From: Rubrivivax sp.
Lineage (GTDB): Bacteria > Pseudomonadota > Gammaproteobacteria > Burkholderiales > Burkholderiaceae_C
Assembly (NCBI GenBank): GCA_020248915.1
Contig: JADCGP010000015.1
Span: 124,001-188,000 of the forward strand
Reading direction: 5' to 3'
DNA length: 64,000 nt
Shown: one piece after another, positions 29,926-41,577 of the stretch
How positions within the stretch are numbered: the first letter of the stretch is position 1
How the letters are laid out: every line of letters starts with the position of its first letter
Notes under the pieces: generated by a model
The model's input: only the letters and a program-made list of their open reading frames with translations
Told to the model about the DNA's origin: nothing
The model's database searches: none
Position numbers and translations under genes: made by a program

Positions 29926-30867
29926 TCAGACCGCGTCGAGCTGGAGCTGCAGCGGCTCGTCCCACTCCTCGAGCTCGGCCGGCCCGATGGCCAGCCAGCG
30001 CAGCGCACGCTCGCCGTGGTCGAGCCAGTCGCGCTCGGGCTCCAGGCCCTCGCGCCGGCGCGTCAGGTGCTCGGCCAGCAGCGTGGCCGCCACCAGCGTC
30101 TGCGCCTCGGGCGGCACGCCCGTGCTGCCGAGTGCGTCGAAGTCGTGGTGCAGCCGGATCGCCAGCACGACGGGCTCCGCCAGGCCCCAGGTGCGCGCCA
30201 CGAGCGCACCGACCACTGCGTGGTCGGTGCGGTGGTTCGCGTTCTCGGTGGCCACGTACGAGCGGTCGATGCGGGCCTCCGCCTCGGCCATCGTGCCGCC
30301 GTAGCCGCGCAGGCTCTGCAGCAGAACCGGGATGCCGACATGGTTGAACAACCCGCAGGTGTACGCCAGGTCCGGCGACAGGCCGGGCAGCTGCCGTGCG
30401 ATGAAGGCCAGCGCCATCGCCCGCAGCGCGGAGCGCTCCCAGAACCGGGCCAGCCGCGGCGGGTTCACCGCGATCGCGTGGCGTACGAGGAACCCCGTCA
30501 TCGTGGCGGCGGTGACCTCCAGGCCGAGCCGGTTCATCGCCTGGCCCACCGTGCGCGCCGGCTGGCCCGCGGCGTGCAGCGGCGAGTTGGCGTGCCGCAC
30601 CAGGGTGGCGGCCATCGCGATGTCGCTGGCGGCGATGCGCGAGATCTCCGACAGGTCGGGCTCGGGCTTGGCCAGCGCGACCTGCAGCCGGCGCAGCAGC
30701 TCCGGGCAGGGCGGGATCACGATCTCGCGCAGCGGGCCATGCCGGCGAGCGTGATCGAGTTCACGGTACACCCGCTCGCCGTGGCTGCTGCTGGCTGCTG
30801 CTGGCGCGCGGCTGCCGGCGGCAGCGGTCGGGGCCGCGGCTGCTTCGCGGCGGAGGATCTCGGTCAT
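29926..30867 (-). CDS. HDOD domain protein
   Basis: This is a 313-residue protein with an HDOD (non-catalytic HD-related) domain over most of its length. Features include PELLRRLQVALAKPEPDLSEISRIAASDIAMAATLVRHANSP and AMNRLGLEVTAATMTGF, with an HD-like helix near TDHAVVGALVARTWGL. HDOD proteins act in signalling, often with c-di-GMP or chemosensory systems. Here it stands alone, divergent from the DUF808 gene across 62 bp. Confidence 0.85.
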   Translation of the reverse strand: MTEILRREAAAAPTAAAGSRAPAAASSSHGERVYRELDHARRHGPLREIVIPPCPELLRRLQVALAKPEPDLSEISRIAASDIAMAATLVRHANSPLHAAGQPARTVGQAMNRLGLEVTAATMTGFLVRHAIAVNPPRLARFWERSALRAMALAFIARQLPGLSPDLAYTCGLFNHVGIPVLLQSLRGYGGTMAEAEARIDRSYVATENANHRTDHAVVGALVARTWGLAEPVVLAIRLHHDFDALGSTGVPPEAQTLVAATLLAEHLTRRREGLEPERDWLDHGERALRWLAIGPAELEEWDEPLQLQLDAV

Positions 30868-30929
30868 GGGTTCGATATCGGCGGCTCGGCGGCCCGCTGA
30901 AGGCCCCGCGGACGGCGGACAATCCGCGG

Positions 30930-31850
30930 GTGGCCGCCACCAGCCTGCTCGCGCTGATCGACGACATCGCGTCGCTGCTGGACGACGTCGCGGTGCTGTC
31001 CAAGGCGGCCGCGCGCAAGAGCGCCGGGGTCCTCGGCGACGACCTGGCGCTGAATGCGCAGCAGGTCACCGGGCTGCGGCCGGAGCGCGAGCTGCCGGTG
31101 GTGTGGGCGGTGGCCCGCGGCTCGCTGCGCAACAAGGCCATCCTCGTGCCCGCGGCACTGGCCATCAGCGCGTTCGTGCCGTGGCTGGTGACGCCGCTGC
31201 TGATGGCGGGCGGCGCCTTCCTGTGCTACGAGGGCTTCGAGAAGCTCGCGCACCGCTTCCTGCACGCCGGCGCCGACGGGCGCCAGCGCCGAGCCGAGCT
31301 TGTGCAGGCGCTGGCCGACCCCGCGGTCGACCTCGTCGCGTTCGAGCGCGAGCGCATCCGCGGCGCGGTGCGCACCGACTTCATCCTGTCGGCCGAGATC
31401 ATCGCGATCACGCTCGGCGCCGCGGCCGGTGCGGCGCTGGCCACGCAGGCGCTGGTGCTGTCGGGCATCGCGCTGGCGATGACCGTGGGCGTCTACGGTT
31501 TCGTGGCAGGCATCGTCAAGCTCGACGATGCCGGGCTGTGGCTGAGCCGGCGCAGCGGCGCCGCCGCGCGCGGCCTCGGCCGGGTGATCCTGCGCGCGGC
31601 GCCCTGGCTGATGAAGGCGCTGTCGGTGGCCGGGACGGCAGCGATGTTCCTGGTCGGCGGCGGCATCCTCGTGCACGGCCTGGCGCCGCTGCACCACGCG
31701 GTGCAGCAGGCGGCCGCGGCCGCGGGCCCGGCGGGCGCGATGCTGCTCCCGACGCTGGCCGATGGGTTGGCGGGGCTCATCGCCGGGGCGCTGGCGCTGG
31801 CGGCCGTGATGCTGGTCCGCCGCCTGTCCGGGCGCGCCGCGACGGCCTGA
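30930..31850 (+). CDS. DUF808 (YedI-like) membrane protein
   Basis: This is a 306-residue inner-membrane protein of the DUF808 family. The start VAATSLLALIDDIASLLDDVAVLSKAAARKSAGVLGDDLALN and VVWAVARGSLRNKAILVPAALAISAF are characteristic, with several hydrophobic helices up to the C-terminus. Function is unknown. The GTG at 30930 directly precedes the conserved N-terminus. A GACAAT box lies just upstream (30918-30923), but at that distance it is unlikely to be the promoter. Confidence 0.87.
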   Translation: MAATSLLALIDDIASLLDDVAVLSKAAARKSAGVLGDDLALNAQQVTGLRPERELPVVWAVARGSLRNKAILVPAALAISAFVPWLVTPLLMAGGAFLCYEGFEKLAHRFLHAGADGRQRRAELVQALADPAVDLVAFERERIRGAVRTDFILSAEIIAITLGAAAGAALATQALVLSGIALAMTVGVYGFVAGIVKLDDAGLWLSRRSGAAARGLGRVILRAAPWLMKALSVAGTAAMFLVGGGILVHGLAPLHHAVQQAAAAAGPAGAMLLPTLADGLAGLIAGALALAAVMLVRRLSGRAATA

Positions 31851-31866
31851 TCGGCCCGGAGGCGCC

Positions 31867-31909
31867 CGGGCCCGGGCAAGTGGCTCGCGGGCCGCCTCTC
31901 CCGGGCCCG
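31867..31909. terminator. Stem-loop between converging DUF808 and FKBP genes
   Basis: CGGGCCCGGG (31867-31876) pairs perfectly with CCCGGGCCCG (31900-31909) around a 23-nt loop, midway between two converging genes. This would serve both directions. No T tract is present, so its role as terminator is inferred from position. Confidence 0.5.
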
Positions 31910-31943
31910 TCCCCGGCCCCTTCCAGGGGCGTCCGCGGCCCGA

Positions 31944-32471
31944 TCAGCGCCCGATGCCGAGCAGCTCGACCTCGAAGACCAGCGTCGCGTTGGGCGGGAT
32001 CACGTTGCCGGCACCGCGCTCGCCGTAGGCTAATGCGGACGGGCAGGTGAGCCGCGCCTTGCCGCCCACCTTCATCCGCTGCAGGCCCTCGGTCCAGCAG
32101 CGGATCACGCGGTCCAGCGGGAAGCTCGCCGGTTGGCCGCGGCGGTACGAGCTGTCGAACTCGGTGCCATCCGTCAGCGTGCCGCGGTAGTGCACGCGCA
32201 CCACGTCCGCCGCGGCCGGGCTCGCGCCCGAGCCGGCAGTCAGGTCGCGGTAGACCAGGCCGCTCGGCGTGACGACGGCACCGGCCTCGGCAGCGGCGCG
32301 GGCCAGCGGATCGGCCGCAGCCTGGGCGTGCAGTGAGCCGGCTGCGAGGAGGCCGCTGACGGCGGCGAGGGCGGCGAGAGAGCGCCCGACCCAGGTGACG
32401 CGCGAGACCCGCGCGACCTGCGAGGCTTGCCCGCGCGCCGCGCGCCGCGGAGAGGTCGTAGAAGGATTCAT
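31944..32471 (-). CDS. FKBP-type peptidyl-prolyl isomerase, periplasmic
   Basis: This is a 175-residue protein. A signal peptide ends near AGSLHAQA (about 51), followed by a single FKBP domain (about 75-175): [34 protein letters not shown], then [31 protein letters not shown]. It should catalyse proline isomerisation during folding in the periplasm. Confidence 0.92.
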   Translation of the reverse strand: MNPSTTSPRRAARGQASQVARVSRVTWVGRSLAALAAVSGLLAAGSLHAQAAADPLARAAAEAGAVVTPSGLVYRDLTAGSGASPAAADVVRVHYRGTLTDGTEFDSSYRRGQPASFPLDRVIRCWTEGLQRMKVGGKARLTCPSALAYGERGAGNVIPPNATLVFEVELLGIGR

Positions 32472-32505
32472 CCGCCCGATGCTACCCGCCGGCCGGGCCG
32501 GCGGA

Positions 32506-33117
32506 TCACTTGGCGGGGGCGACGTTCTCGTCGAACCAGCGTTCCAGCATCCGGGCCTCGTACGACAACTCGCCGTCGCGCGCCCGCGGGCCGGCGTCGA
32601 ACAGGTAGCCGAGGTCGGACACGCGGTCCACGCCGCCGCGCAGCGTGCGCTCGCCTTCCAGAAGCGTCCAGCGCACCGTGATCCGCGGTGCGTCCGTGGT
32701 GCCGCGCAGCACGCGCACCTCGCCGCCGCGGGTCGGCTCCAGCGCGCCGGCCAGGTCGACGTCGAGCACCTCGACGCGCAGCGTGCGGCCGTCGGGAAGA
32801 CGAGCGGCCAGGCGCTCGAACTGCGCGCCGAGCGCGGCGAGCACCCGCTCGCGATCCAAGGCGCCGCGGCCCACGTCGCTGAAGCGCTCGGGCTCGACGT
32901 AGCGCACCTCGGCGCGGCCGGCGGCCTGAGCGGGCGGGGCCAGTGCAAGCGCCAGCGCGACGGCCGCCACGCTGGCGGCGGCCCAGGAGCGCAAGAAGGT
33001 GCCGACCGCAGCCGGTGCCAGCACCGCGGGCCGCGCGCCCTGCGGCGCGCACTCGGGGTGCCGGGTACTGCCCGCAAGGGCGGAACTGCTGCGTTGCACG
33101 CGGGCTGCGTCGGTCAT
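32506..33117 (-). CDS. DUF3016 family exported protein
   Basis: The 203-residue product has an internal signal-like hydrophobic segment (about 42-65, ending PPAQAAG) and a DUF3016 domain: [26 protein letters not shown], then [12 protein letters not shown] and [16 protein letters not shown] at the C-terminus. Function is unknown. The ribosome-binding site GGAGGA precedes the ATG at 33117, although this leaves an unusually long region before the signal segment. Confidence 0.82.
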   Translation of the reverse strand: MTDAARVQRSSSALAGSTRHPECAPQGARPAVLAPAAVGTFLRSWAAASVAAVALALALAPPAQAAGRAEVRYVEPERFSDVGRGALDRERVLAALGAQFERLAARLPDGRTLRVEVLDVDLAGALEPTRGGEVRVLRGTTDAPRITVRWTLLEGERTLRGGVDRVSDLGYLFDAGPRARDGELSYEARMLERWFDENVAPAK

Positions 33118-33166
33118 CGTGTCGTCCTCCGGACGCGGACCGGGGCAGGCCGCGCCCGCCGTTACT

Positions 33167-34966
<1,800 letters not shown>

Positions 34967-35024
34967 GCCCGGGATTCTAGGTAGCGGTCGCCCGGGCGGG
35001 AGCGGCGCGCCCATTCGCGGCGGC

Positions 35025-35441
35025 TCAGGTCAGTCCCAACCCGTGCGGCCAGACCAGGCGGCCCAGGAACCGTCCCGGCAGCAGCGTGAAGACGCCGGCC
35101 GCGATGCATGCGCCCCAGTACAGCTGCGTCATCGCGCTGCGGTGTGCGGCGACGCGGCCGCGGCGCGCGGCCAGCACGGCCAGCGGCAGCGTCAGGCACA
35201 CCAGCAGCGTCAGCAGGTGGATCCAGGACAGCCCCCACCACGGCCCGCTGCCGCGGATGAACCAGCTCGTCAGCGCCGCCGTGGCCATCAACGCCACCCA
35301 GGTCCAGCCGAGCACGCGGTGCGTCATGGCCCCCTTGCGCCCGCGCAACAGCACCGCGCCGAGCGCGACGGCGCCGAGCATGGACACCAGGTGGACGAAG
35401 ACGACGGGGCGCTGCTGCAGGAGCTGGGCGAGGGGTTCCAT
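35025..35441 (-). CDS. DUF2306 family membrane protein
   Basis: This is a 138-residue protein with four predicted membrane helices (VFVHLVSMLGAVALGAVLL, WTWVALMATAALTSWFI, WIHLLTLLVCLTLPLAVLA and WGACIAAGVFTLL). The pattern HLVSMLGAVALGAVLLRGRKGAMTHRVLGWTWV is typical of DUF2306. Function is unknown. A 194-bp gap upstream (35442-35635) shows no further feature. Confidence 0.8.
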   Translation of the reverse strand: MEPLAQLLQQRPVVFVHLVSMLGAVALGAVLLRGRKGAMTHRVLGWTWVALMATAALTSWFIRGSGPWWGLSWIHLLTLLVCLTLPLAVLAARRGRVAAHRSAMTQLYWGACIAAGVFTLLPGRFLGRLVWPHGLGLT

Positions 35442-35635
35442 GGCGGCGGGGCCGTTGGCGGGTGGATGGCGCCATGGTCGGGCCGGCCGTCACTGCCCGC
35501 CATCGCGCTGCGACGAAACGGTGCCGGGGGCGACGACACTGCGCGGCAGCGGCGCCGGATGCCGCTCCGTGCTGGCGGGGCCGGCTGCCGGCGCTTGTCG
35601 CTGCGCCTGCCCCCCCGCCCCGCCGCCCGCCCGGG

Positions 35636-36469
35636 CTACAGGCCCTTGAACAGGTGCGCGTACAGCCGCGAGGCCACCAGGGTCTCGGGCCGGCCGCGCA
35701 GCGCGAGGTAGACCTTGCCCGACTCGTCGCGGCGCGCCTGCGCGATGCAGCGCGCCTGCACGATCGTGCCGCGGTGCACCTGCCAGAAGCGGGCCGGGTC
35801 CAGCCGCGGCAGCAGCTCCTTCAGCGGCATGCGGATCAGGTGCTCGCGCTCGGCGGTGACCACGCGCACGTACTTGTCGGCGGCCTCGAAGTAGACGACG
35901 TCGTCCACCGGCACGAGGTGCACCAGGTTGCCGGCCTGCGTCGGCAGCACGTCCAGCCGCTCGGCCGCGGACGGCGCGGCGGCCTGGCCGGTGACGATGC
36001 CCGCCAGCACGCCGTGCAGCCGCTGCAGCTCGGCGGCCAGTGCGGCGCCGTCCTGCGCCGGTGCCGCCGCGCGCCCGACCATCTGCCGCTGCAGGCGCTG
36101 CACGGCGCAGAGCAGTCGCGACGGCGCCACCGGCTTGACCAGGTAGTCCACCGCCTGGCGCTCGAAGGCCACCAGCGCGTGCTGCTCGTAGGCGGTCACG
36201 AACACCAGCAGCGGGAAGCGTTCGGTCTCGGGCCACTCCTCGACCAGCGCCGCGGCGACCTCGAGGCCGTCCAGGCCCGGCATGCGGATGTCGAGGAAGG
36301 CGATGTCGGGCTTCAGTTCGAGCGCCTGCGCCAGCGCGGCCCGACCGTCGCCGACGCAGGCGACGATCTCCAGCCCGGGCCAGTGCGCGCGCAGGTCGGC
36401 GGCCAGGCCGGCGGCGAGCAGCGGCTCGTCCTCGGCGATCAGGGCGCGGGCGGCGGGCGGTGCGTTCAT
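35636..36469 (-). CDS. LytTR-family response regulator
   Basis: This is a 277-residue two-domain regulator. The receiver domain (about 8-130) has the phosphoacceptor Asp in IAFLDIRMPGLDGLE and the conserved Lys in DYLVKPVAP. A LytTR DNA-binding domain (about 165-277) contains VYFEAADKYVRVVTAEREHLIRMPLKELLPRLDPARFWQVHRGTIV. It is coupled by ATGA overlap to the sensor kinase gene upstream. It should regulate transcription when phosphorylated by that kinase. Confidence 0.93.
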   Translation of the reverse strand: MNAPPAARALIAEDEPLLAAGLAADLRAHWPGLEIVACVGDGRAALAQALELKPDIAFLDIRMPGLDGLEVAAALVEEWPETERFPLLVFVTAYEQHALVAFERQAVDYLVKPVAPSRLLCAVQRLQRQMVGRAAAPAQDGAALAAELQRLHGVLAGIVTGQAAAPSAAERLDVLPTQAGNLVHLVPVDDVVYFEAADKYVRVVTAEREHLIRMPLKELLPRLDPARFWQVHRGTIVQARCIAQARRDESGKVYLALRGRPETLVASRLYAHLFKGL

Positions 36470-37659
36470 GGCGGCGGCTCGGCCGTGGCCGCGGGGGCCG
36501 GGTCCAGCGGCAGCCTCAGCGTGGCGATGGTGCCGCCCTCGGGCCCCGCGGCCTCCTCGAGGTGCAGCGAAGCGGCGGCGCCGTACAGCGTGGCCAGGCG
36601 GTCGCGGACCTGGGCCAGCCCGAAGCCACCGCCCGGCCCCGGCGTGCCGGCCCGCGACAGCCCGACGCCGGTGTCGCGCACCGTCAGGCGCAGCGTCGCG
36701 CCCTCGCGCAGCGCGCCGACCTCGATGCGGCAGCCGCCCACCTGCGGCTCGGCGCCGTGGCGCACGGCGTTCTCCACCAGCGGCTGCAGCACCAGCGGCG
36801 GCACCGGCAGCGCGGCCAGCGCCGGGGCCAGCGCGAGCTGCACCTCGAGCCGCTCGCCCATGCGCATCTTCATGAGTGCCAGGTAGTCTTCGACCCAGGC
36901 GAACTCGCGCCCGAGCGGGTGCAACGGCGCCTGCGAGGCGGCCAGCGTGGTGCGCAGGAAGGCGTTGAGCCGGTCGAGCATCTGCTGCGCGCGCGGCGGG
37001 TCGATGCCGATCAGCACGCGCAGGTTGGCCAGCGTGTTGAACAGCATGTGCGGTTCGAGCTGCGACTGCAGCAGCGCGAGCCGGGCTGCAGTGCTCTGGC
37101 GCTCGGCAGCCTCCGCAGCGGCTCGCGCGGCGGCGAGCCGCTCCCGCAGGCTGAGCACGGCCACGGCGACCAGCGTGCCCGCGAGCGCCATCGCGAAGGT
37201 GATCCGGGAGTTGCCGGCGCTGAAGTCGAGCAGGCTCGGGCTGACGAGGCCGGTGAGGCGGTCGCCGATCGTCAGGCCGAGCGGCGGCCCCAGCAGCACT
37301 GCCAGCAGCACCCCCGGCGCCACGCCGCCCCAGCCGCCGCCGCCGAAGGTGCCGGCGTCCGCGGGCAGGCCGCGCTGGCGACGCAGCAGGTCGTGCAGCG
37401 CGGCGGCGAGCAGGCGGGTGGCGCTGATCGTGGCCAGGCACGACAGGCCGACCGCGAAGGAGTAGACGAGCTTGAAGCGCAGCCCCGAGCCGTCGATCGC
37501 GGTGATGACGAACGCGATCAGCGTGCACAGCACGGTCATGAACAGGCCGGTGCGCCACCAGTTGGCAGCCATGCGCGCGACCATCGCCGCCAGCGCGGAA
37601 GGGCCCGGGGCACGGGTCGGAGCGCCCGGGGAGTCGATCGACGGGGCCGGTGCGCTCAT
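36466..37659 (-). CDS. LytS/YehU-type sensor histidine kinase
   Basis: This is a 397-residue kinase with several membrane helices in the first 180 residues. The His_kinase domain has phosphoacceptor segment LQSQLEPHMLFNTLANLRVLI (the usual form is NPHFLFN) and an ATPase domain with VENAVRHGAEPQVGG (N box) and VRDTGVGLSRAG (G1 box). The glycine-rich loop GTFGGGGWGGVAPG lies between helices. The signal sensed is unknown. It pairs with the LytTR regulator. Confidence 0.92.
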   Translation of the reverse strand: MSAPAPSIDSPGAPTRAPGPSALAAMVARMAANWWRTGLFMTVLCTLIAFVITAIDGSGLRFKLVYSFAVGLSCLATISATRLLAAALHDLLRRQRGLPADAGTFGGGGWGGVAPGVLLAVLLGPPLGLTIGDRLTGLVSPSLLDFSAGNSRITFAMALAGTLVAVAVLSLRERLAAARAAAEAAERQSTAARLALLQSQLEPHMLFNTLANLRVLIGIDPPRAQQMLDRLNAFLRTTLAASQAPLHPLGREFAWVEDYLALMKMRMGERLEVQLALAPALAALPVPPLVLQPLVENAVRHGAEPQVGGCRIEVGALREGATLRLTVRDTGVGLSRAGTPGPGGGFGLAQVRDRLATLYGAAASLHLEEAAGPEGGTIATLRLPLDPAPAATAEPPP

Positions 37660-37755
37660 CGGCCGCGATTGTCGGGCGCCGGCCGGCGGCGCGGCACCGC
37701 CGTGCGACGAAACGCCACTTGTGGTCGCGGGACGCCGCTGCGCCGCCGCTGCGTG

Positions 37756-38256
37756 TCAGCCGGCCGCCAGCCGGGCGCGGATGGCCTCGATGCGGGCGCG
37801 GTTGACGCCGAAGTCACCGTGCCCCAGACGCGACGCCGACCGCACGTGGATCACGCCGGCGCCGCCGCCGGTGTCGCGCTGCAGCGTGAACTCGGCGTCG
37901 TCGACGAAGCGCAGCCAGCGCGTCTCGAACTGCACGTACAGGTAATCGTCGCGCGAGGTGACGACCGTCGCGCCGGGCATCGCGGCCACCAGCGTGGCCA
38001 GGCGCCGCATCGTCGCGCGGCCGTCGGCGCCGGCCGGCAGCGGCTCGATGCGGGCGTACTCGAGCTGCGGGTGGCCGGGCCACAGCGCCGCCTGACTGGA
38101 CACGCTGTTCGGGGTGGCCGACGGCGCCTTGAGTTTGCCCTCCCGCAGGCCCAGGTCCGACGGCGCCTGCCCGCGCAACGCGCCGAGCTGGCCAGCGGCC
38201 AGGAACATGAGCGGTGGCGCCAGAAGCACGATCAACGTCCACTTCAGCCAGGTCAT
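37756..38256 (-). CDS. DUF1499 family protein
   Basis: This is a 166-residue protein with an N-terminal membrane helix (MTWLKWTLIVLLAPPLMFLAAG). Its DUF1499 domain contains LREGKLKAPSATPNSVSSQA, DDYLYVQFETRWLRFVDDAEF and VIHVRSASRLGHGDFGVNRARIEAIR. Function is unknown. GGAGGAGCCCC directly before the ATG gives a clear ribosome-binding site. Confidence 0.87.
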   Translation of the reverse strand: MTWLKWTLIVLLAPPLMFLAAGQLGALRGQAPSDLGLREGKLKAPSATPNSVSSQAALWPGHPQLEYARIEPLPAGADGRATMRRLATLVAAMPGATVVTSRDDYLYVQFETRWLRFVDDAEFTLQRDTGGGAGVIHVRSASRLGHGDFGVNRARIEAIRARLAAG

Positions 38257-38326
38257 GGGGCTCCTCCAGTGCGGGCAGACGCTGCCGCGTCCGCAGTCCG
38301 TATCATCGCGCGTCAGGCGCCTGCTG

Positions 38327-38362
38327 CATCGTCGAGGTCATCGTCGAGGTCATCGTCGAGGT
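38327..38362. repeat. Three tandem 12-bp units just past the NUDIX gene
   Basis: Three perfect copies of CATCGTCGAGGT run from 38327 to 38362, ending on the first base of the NUDIX stop codon. The repeat itself is non-coding in the annotated frame. Confidence 0.85.
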
Positions 38363-38937
38363 CAGCGCCAGGTAAAGCGCGGCTGGTCGAAGTGCGCCAC
38401 GCGCGTGGCCCGGTCCAGCAGCCCCACCTCGCGGAACTGGTACAGCAGCGCGGCCGTGGGCGCTGCCACCCACGAGTCGGCGCGGGGACCCAGCGGCAGC
38501 CGCAGCACCGGGGGTCCGCCCGCGTCGTGCGGCGGGTCGAGCAGCGGCGCGTCGGCGCGCAGCAGCTCGGCCAGCGGGATGCGGTGCACGCTGGCCACCT
38601 CGCCGGGGTCGGGCTCGAGCGGCTCGGCGCGGCCGGCCCAGGCGACGAAGGGCGTGATGACGTAGCCCGAGCGGGTGGCGTAGTCGTCCAGCGCGCCGAG
38701 CAGCGCGTCGGCGCCGAGCTCGAGTCCGAGCTCCTCTTGCAGCTCGCGCAGCGCGGCCGCGGCAGCCGTCTCGCCGTCATCGATGCGGCCACCGGGCAGG
38801 GCCCACTGGCCGGCGTGGCGGTCGAGGTGGCGCGGACGCCGCGTCAGCAGCAGCGCGGCCTCGTCGCTCCAGCCGGCGTGGCGCGGCAGGCCCGGCAGGT
38901 CGGCGCCGCCGCCGGCCTCGACCACGGCGATCACCAC
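38362..38937 (-). CDS. NUDIX hydrolase (CoA pyrophosphatase-like); true start uncertain
   Basis: The product has at least 191 residues. The Nudix box is GGRIDDGETAAAAALRELQEELGLEL, preceded by LTRRPRHLDRHAGQWALP, as in CoA/ADP-ribose pyrophosphatases. The first usable start codon is the GTG at 38937, but the frame stays open upstream with family-like sequence (ALQRRLAAWPRQALDEPGLRRAAVVIAVV) and no ATG, GTG or TTG. The real start may be a rare codon near 39030-39060, overlapping the end of the HerA-like gene. Substrate is inferred from the family only. Confidence 0.83.
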   Translation of the reverse strand: MVIAVVEAGGGADLPGLPRHAGWSDEAALLLTRRPRHLDRHAGQWALPGGRIDDGETAAAAALRELQEELGLELGADALLGALDDYATRSGYVITPFVAWAGRAEPLEPDPGEVASVHRIPLAELLRADAPLLDPPHDAGGPPVLRLPLGPRADSWVAAPTAALLYQFREVGLLDRATRVAHFDQPRFTWR

Positions 38938-39049
38938 CGCCGCGCGCCGCAGCCCGGGCTCGTCGAGGGCCTGCCGCGGCCAGGCCGCCAGGCGGCGCTG
39001 CAGAGCGTCGCGCAGCGCCGCGTCGCAGCGCGGCGCGGGCGCCAGCAGT

Positions 39050-40573
39050 TCAGCGGCGACGGGTGCCCCCCAGCAGTGAACCGAGCACGCCGCGCATGAT
39101 CTCGCGGCCGACCTGTGTGCCGATGCTGCGAACGGCCGAGGTGGCGGCGGCCTCCACGAGGCCGGGGCGGCGCCCGCCGCGCGGACCGGTGCTGCCGAGC
39201 ATCATGTCCTTGACCATGTCCATCATGCCGCCGGCCGCAGGCCCGCCGCCGGCTGCACTGCCGGCCGCCGCGCCCCCGCCACCCGCCGTGCCCGTCTCGG
39301 CACGGCCCTTCAGCTTCTCGCAGGCCGACTCACGGTCCACCTGCTTCTCGTAGGTGCCCGCCACCAGCGAGCCGGCGACGAGCGCCTTGCGCTGCTCGGG
39401 CGTGATCGGGCCGATCTGGCTGCCCGGCGGCAGCACGTAGACGCGCTCGGTGACGCTCGGGCGGCCTTTCTCGTCGAGGAAGCTGACCAGCGCCTCGCCG
39501 ACGGCCAGCTCGGTGATCGCGCTGGCCATGTCGCGGATCTTCGGGTTGGCGCGCATCGTCTCGGCGGCGCTCTTCACCGCCTTCTGGTCGCGCGGCGTGA
39601 AGGCGCGCAGCGCGTGCTGCACGCGGTTGCCCAGCTGCGCCAGCACGGTGTCGGGCACGTCCAGCGGGTTCTGCGTCACGAAGTACACCCCCACGCCCTT
39701 GGACCGCACCAGCCGCACGACGAGCTCGATGCGCTCGACGAGCACCTTGGGCGCATCATTGAACAGCAGGTGCGCCTCGTCGAAGAAGAACACCAGCTTG
39801 GGCTTGTCGAGGTCGCCCACCTCGGGCAATGTCTCGAACAGCTCCGAGAGCATCCACAGCAGGAACGTGGCGTAAAGCCGTGGCGAGGTCATCAGCCGGT
39901 CGGCGGCGAGGATGTTGACCACGCCCTTGCCGTCCACCGTCTGCATGAAGTCGCCGATGTCGAGCATCGGCTCGCCGAAGAAGCGGTCGCCGCCCTGCTC
40001 CTCGATCTGCAGCAGGCCGCGCTGGATCGCGCCCACCGAGGCGGCGCTGATGTTGCCGTACTCGGTGGTGAACTCCTTCGCGTTGTCGCCCACATGCTGC
40101 AGCATCGCGCGCAGGTCCTTCATGTCCAGCAGCGCCAGGCCCTGGTCGTCGGCGATCTTGAACACCAGGTTCAGCACGCCCTGCTGCGTCTCGTTGAGCG
40201 CCAGCATCCGCGCGAGCAGCAGCGGGCCCATGTCCGACACCGTCGCGCGCACCGGGTGGCCCTGCTCGCCGAACACGTCCCACAGCGTCGCCGGGCACAC
40301 CGTGCTGTCGGGGAGCGGCAGGCCGCGATCCTTCAGGATGCCGGCCACCTTGGGGCTCAGGCTGCCCTTCTGCGTGATGCCGGTCAGGTCGCCCTTGACG
40401 TCGGCCATGAACACCGGCACGCCGATGGCGCTGAAGCTCTCGGCCAGCTTCTGCAGCGAGATCGTCTTGCCGGTGCCGGTGGCGCCCGTGATCAGGCCGT
40501 GACGGTTGGCCAGGGCCGGCAACAGGTGGCATTGGATGTCGCCATGCTGGGCGACGAGGATCGGTTCGGGCAT
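39050..40573 (-). CDS. DUF853/HerA-like ATPase
   Basis: This is a 507-residue P-loop ATPase. Walker A is in [20 protein letters not shown] and Walker B in [15 protein letters not shown]. The blocks [15 protein letters not shown] and [39 protein letters not shown] are typical of the DUF853 branch of the HerA/FtsK superfamily. A glycine-rich segment (about 425-450) precedes the C-terminal amphipathic end. The cellular role is unknown. Confidence 0.9.
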   Translation of the reverse strand: MPEPILVAQHGDIQCHLLPALANRHGLITGATGTGKTISLQKLAESFSAIGVPVFMADVKGDLTGITQKGSLSPKVAGILKDRGLPLPDSTVCPATLWDVFGEQGHPVRATVSDMGPLLLARMLALNETQQGVLNLVFKIADDQGLALLDMKDLRAMLQHVGDNAKEFTTEYGNISAASVGAIQRGLLQIEEQGGDRFFGEPMLDIGDFMQTVDGKGVVNILAADRLMTSPRLYATFLLWMLSELFETLPEVGDLDKPKLVFFFDEAHLLFNDAPKVLVERIELVVRLVRSKGVGVYFVTQNPLDVPDTVLAQLGNRVQHALRAFTPRDQKAVKSAAETMRANPKIRDMASAITELAVGEALVSFLDEKGRPSVTERVYVLPPGSQIGPITPEQRKALVAGSLVAGTYEKQVDRESACEKLKGRAETGTAGGGGAAAGSAAGGGPAAGGMMDMVKDMMLGSTGPRGGRRPGLVEAAATSAVRSIGTQVGREIMRGVLGSLLGGTRRR

Positions 40574-40683
40574 GGGGGACTCCGAGCGCCGCCGGCGATG
40601 CGGGAGGGTCCGCGCTGGGTGCTCGCGCGCAGTCTAGACGAGCCGATGCGCCCCCGATCGGCGTGGGCCGGGCCGCGGTTGCG

Positions 40684-41577
40684 TCAGCGGGCGGCCAGCT
40701 TGTCCAGCTCGGCCCGGCACCAGCCCTGGTCGCCGGCGTCGAGGCGCTCGAAGGCCGCCCGTGCCTGTGCCAGCGCCTCGCCGTGGCCCACGCGGTTGCC
40801 GGCCGCCGCCTCGACGTGGCCGAGCGCCTCCCAGCCGAAGAAGGCCTCGAGCGCGACGTCGCCGTGCTCGCGCACGATCTCCAGGCAGGCCTGGGCGTGG
40901 CGCCGCGCCTGCACCAGGTCGCCGGCGGCGATCCACGTCCTGGCCAGGCGGTACTCGGCGCGCTCGGTCTCCAGCCAGGTGCCGGCGCGCGCCCAGCACG
41001 CGCGGCCGGTGCGCGCGGCCAGGATCATCAGCGCGCGTTCATCGGCGCTGCGATCGGACTTCTCCTCCAGCGTGGCGGCGATGTTGTTGCCCGTCATGGC
41101 CAGCGCGCGCACCGCCGGGTCGGCGTCGGGCAGGCCGGCGATCTCCTCCTCGGCCAGCGCCTGCTGCAGCAGCGCGGCGGCGCGGGCGCTGTCGCGCTCG
41201 GCGAGGTTGCTGGCGGCGAGGGCCTGCACGCGGATGCGGTCGGCCGCGCCCAGCGCCTGGGGCGGCGCACCGCCGCCGGTGAGCACGAGGCTCGCGTCGA
41301 GCAGCGCGATGCCGGCGCGGGCCCCGTCGCCGGCCCGGGGGTGCGCGGCCAGGCGGACCAATTGCGCGCGGCCGGCGGCCAGTTGCGCGGGTTCGCCGCC
41401 GAGGTGGTCGCCATGCACGTGATGGCCGAGGCGGGCGAGGGCGTGCACGTCGGCGTCGCCGGCGGCCAGCGCGTTGCCCTCGGCGTCGATGCGCGCGGCC
41501 ACGGCGGCGGGGTGGTCGGCGTGGTCGGTCCAGGCCTGGTCGAGCCAGGGGGCGAACTCGGTGGGGGCAGCGGTCAT
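40684..41577 (-). CDS. Helical-repeat protein of unknown function
   Basis: This is a 297-residue, Ala/Leu-rich, all-helical protein with TPR-like stretches (RDSARAAALLQQALAEEEIAGLP; AGDLVQARRHAQACLEIVREHGDVALEAFFGWEALGHVEAAAG). No catalytic motif or signal peptide is visible. The ATG at 41577 (MTAAPTEFAPWLDQAW) is the likely start; 41643 is possible. It lies 142 bp downstream of the HTH-TPR gene on the same strand, and the two share the same composition. Confidence 0.6.
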   Translation of the reverse strand: MTAAPTEFAPWLDQAWTDHADHPAAVAARIDAEGNALAAGDADVHALARLGHHVHGDHLGGEPAQLAAGRAQLVRLAAHPRAGDGARAGIALLDASLVLTGGGAPPQALGAADRIRVQALAASNLAERDSARAAALLQQALAEEEIAGLPDADPAVRALAMTGNNIAATLEEKSDRSADERALMILAARTGRACWARAGTWLETERAEYRLARTWIAAGDLVQARRHAQACLEIVREHGDVALEAFFGWEALGHVEAAAGNRVGHGEALAQARAAFERLDAGDQGWCRAELDKLAAR

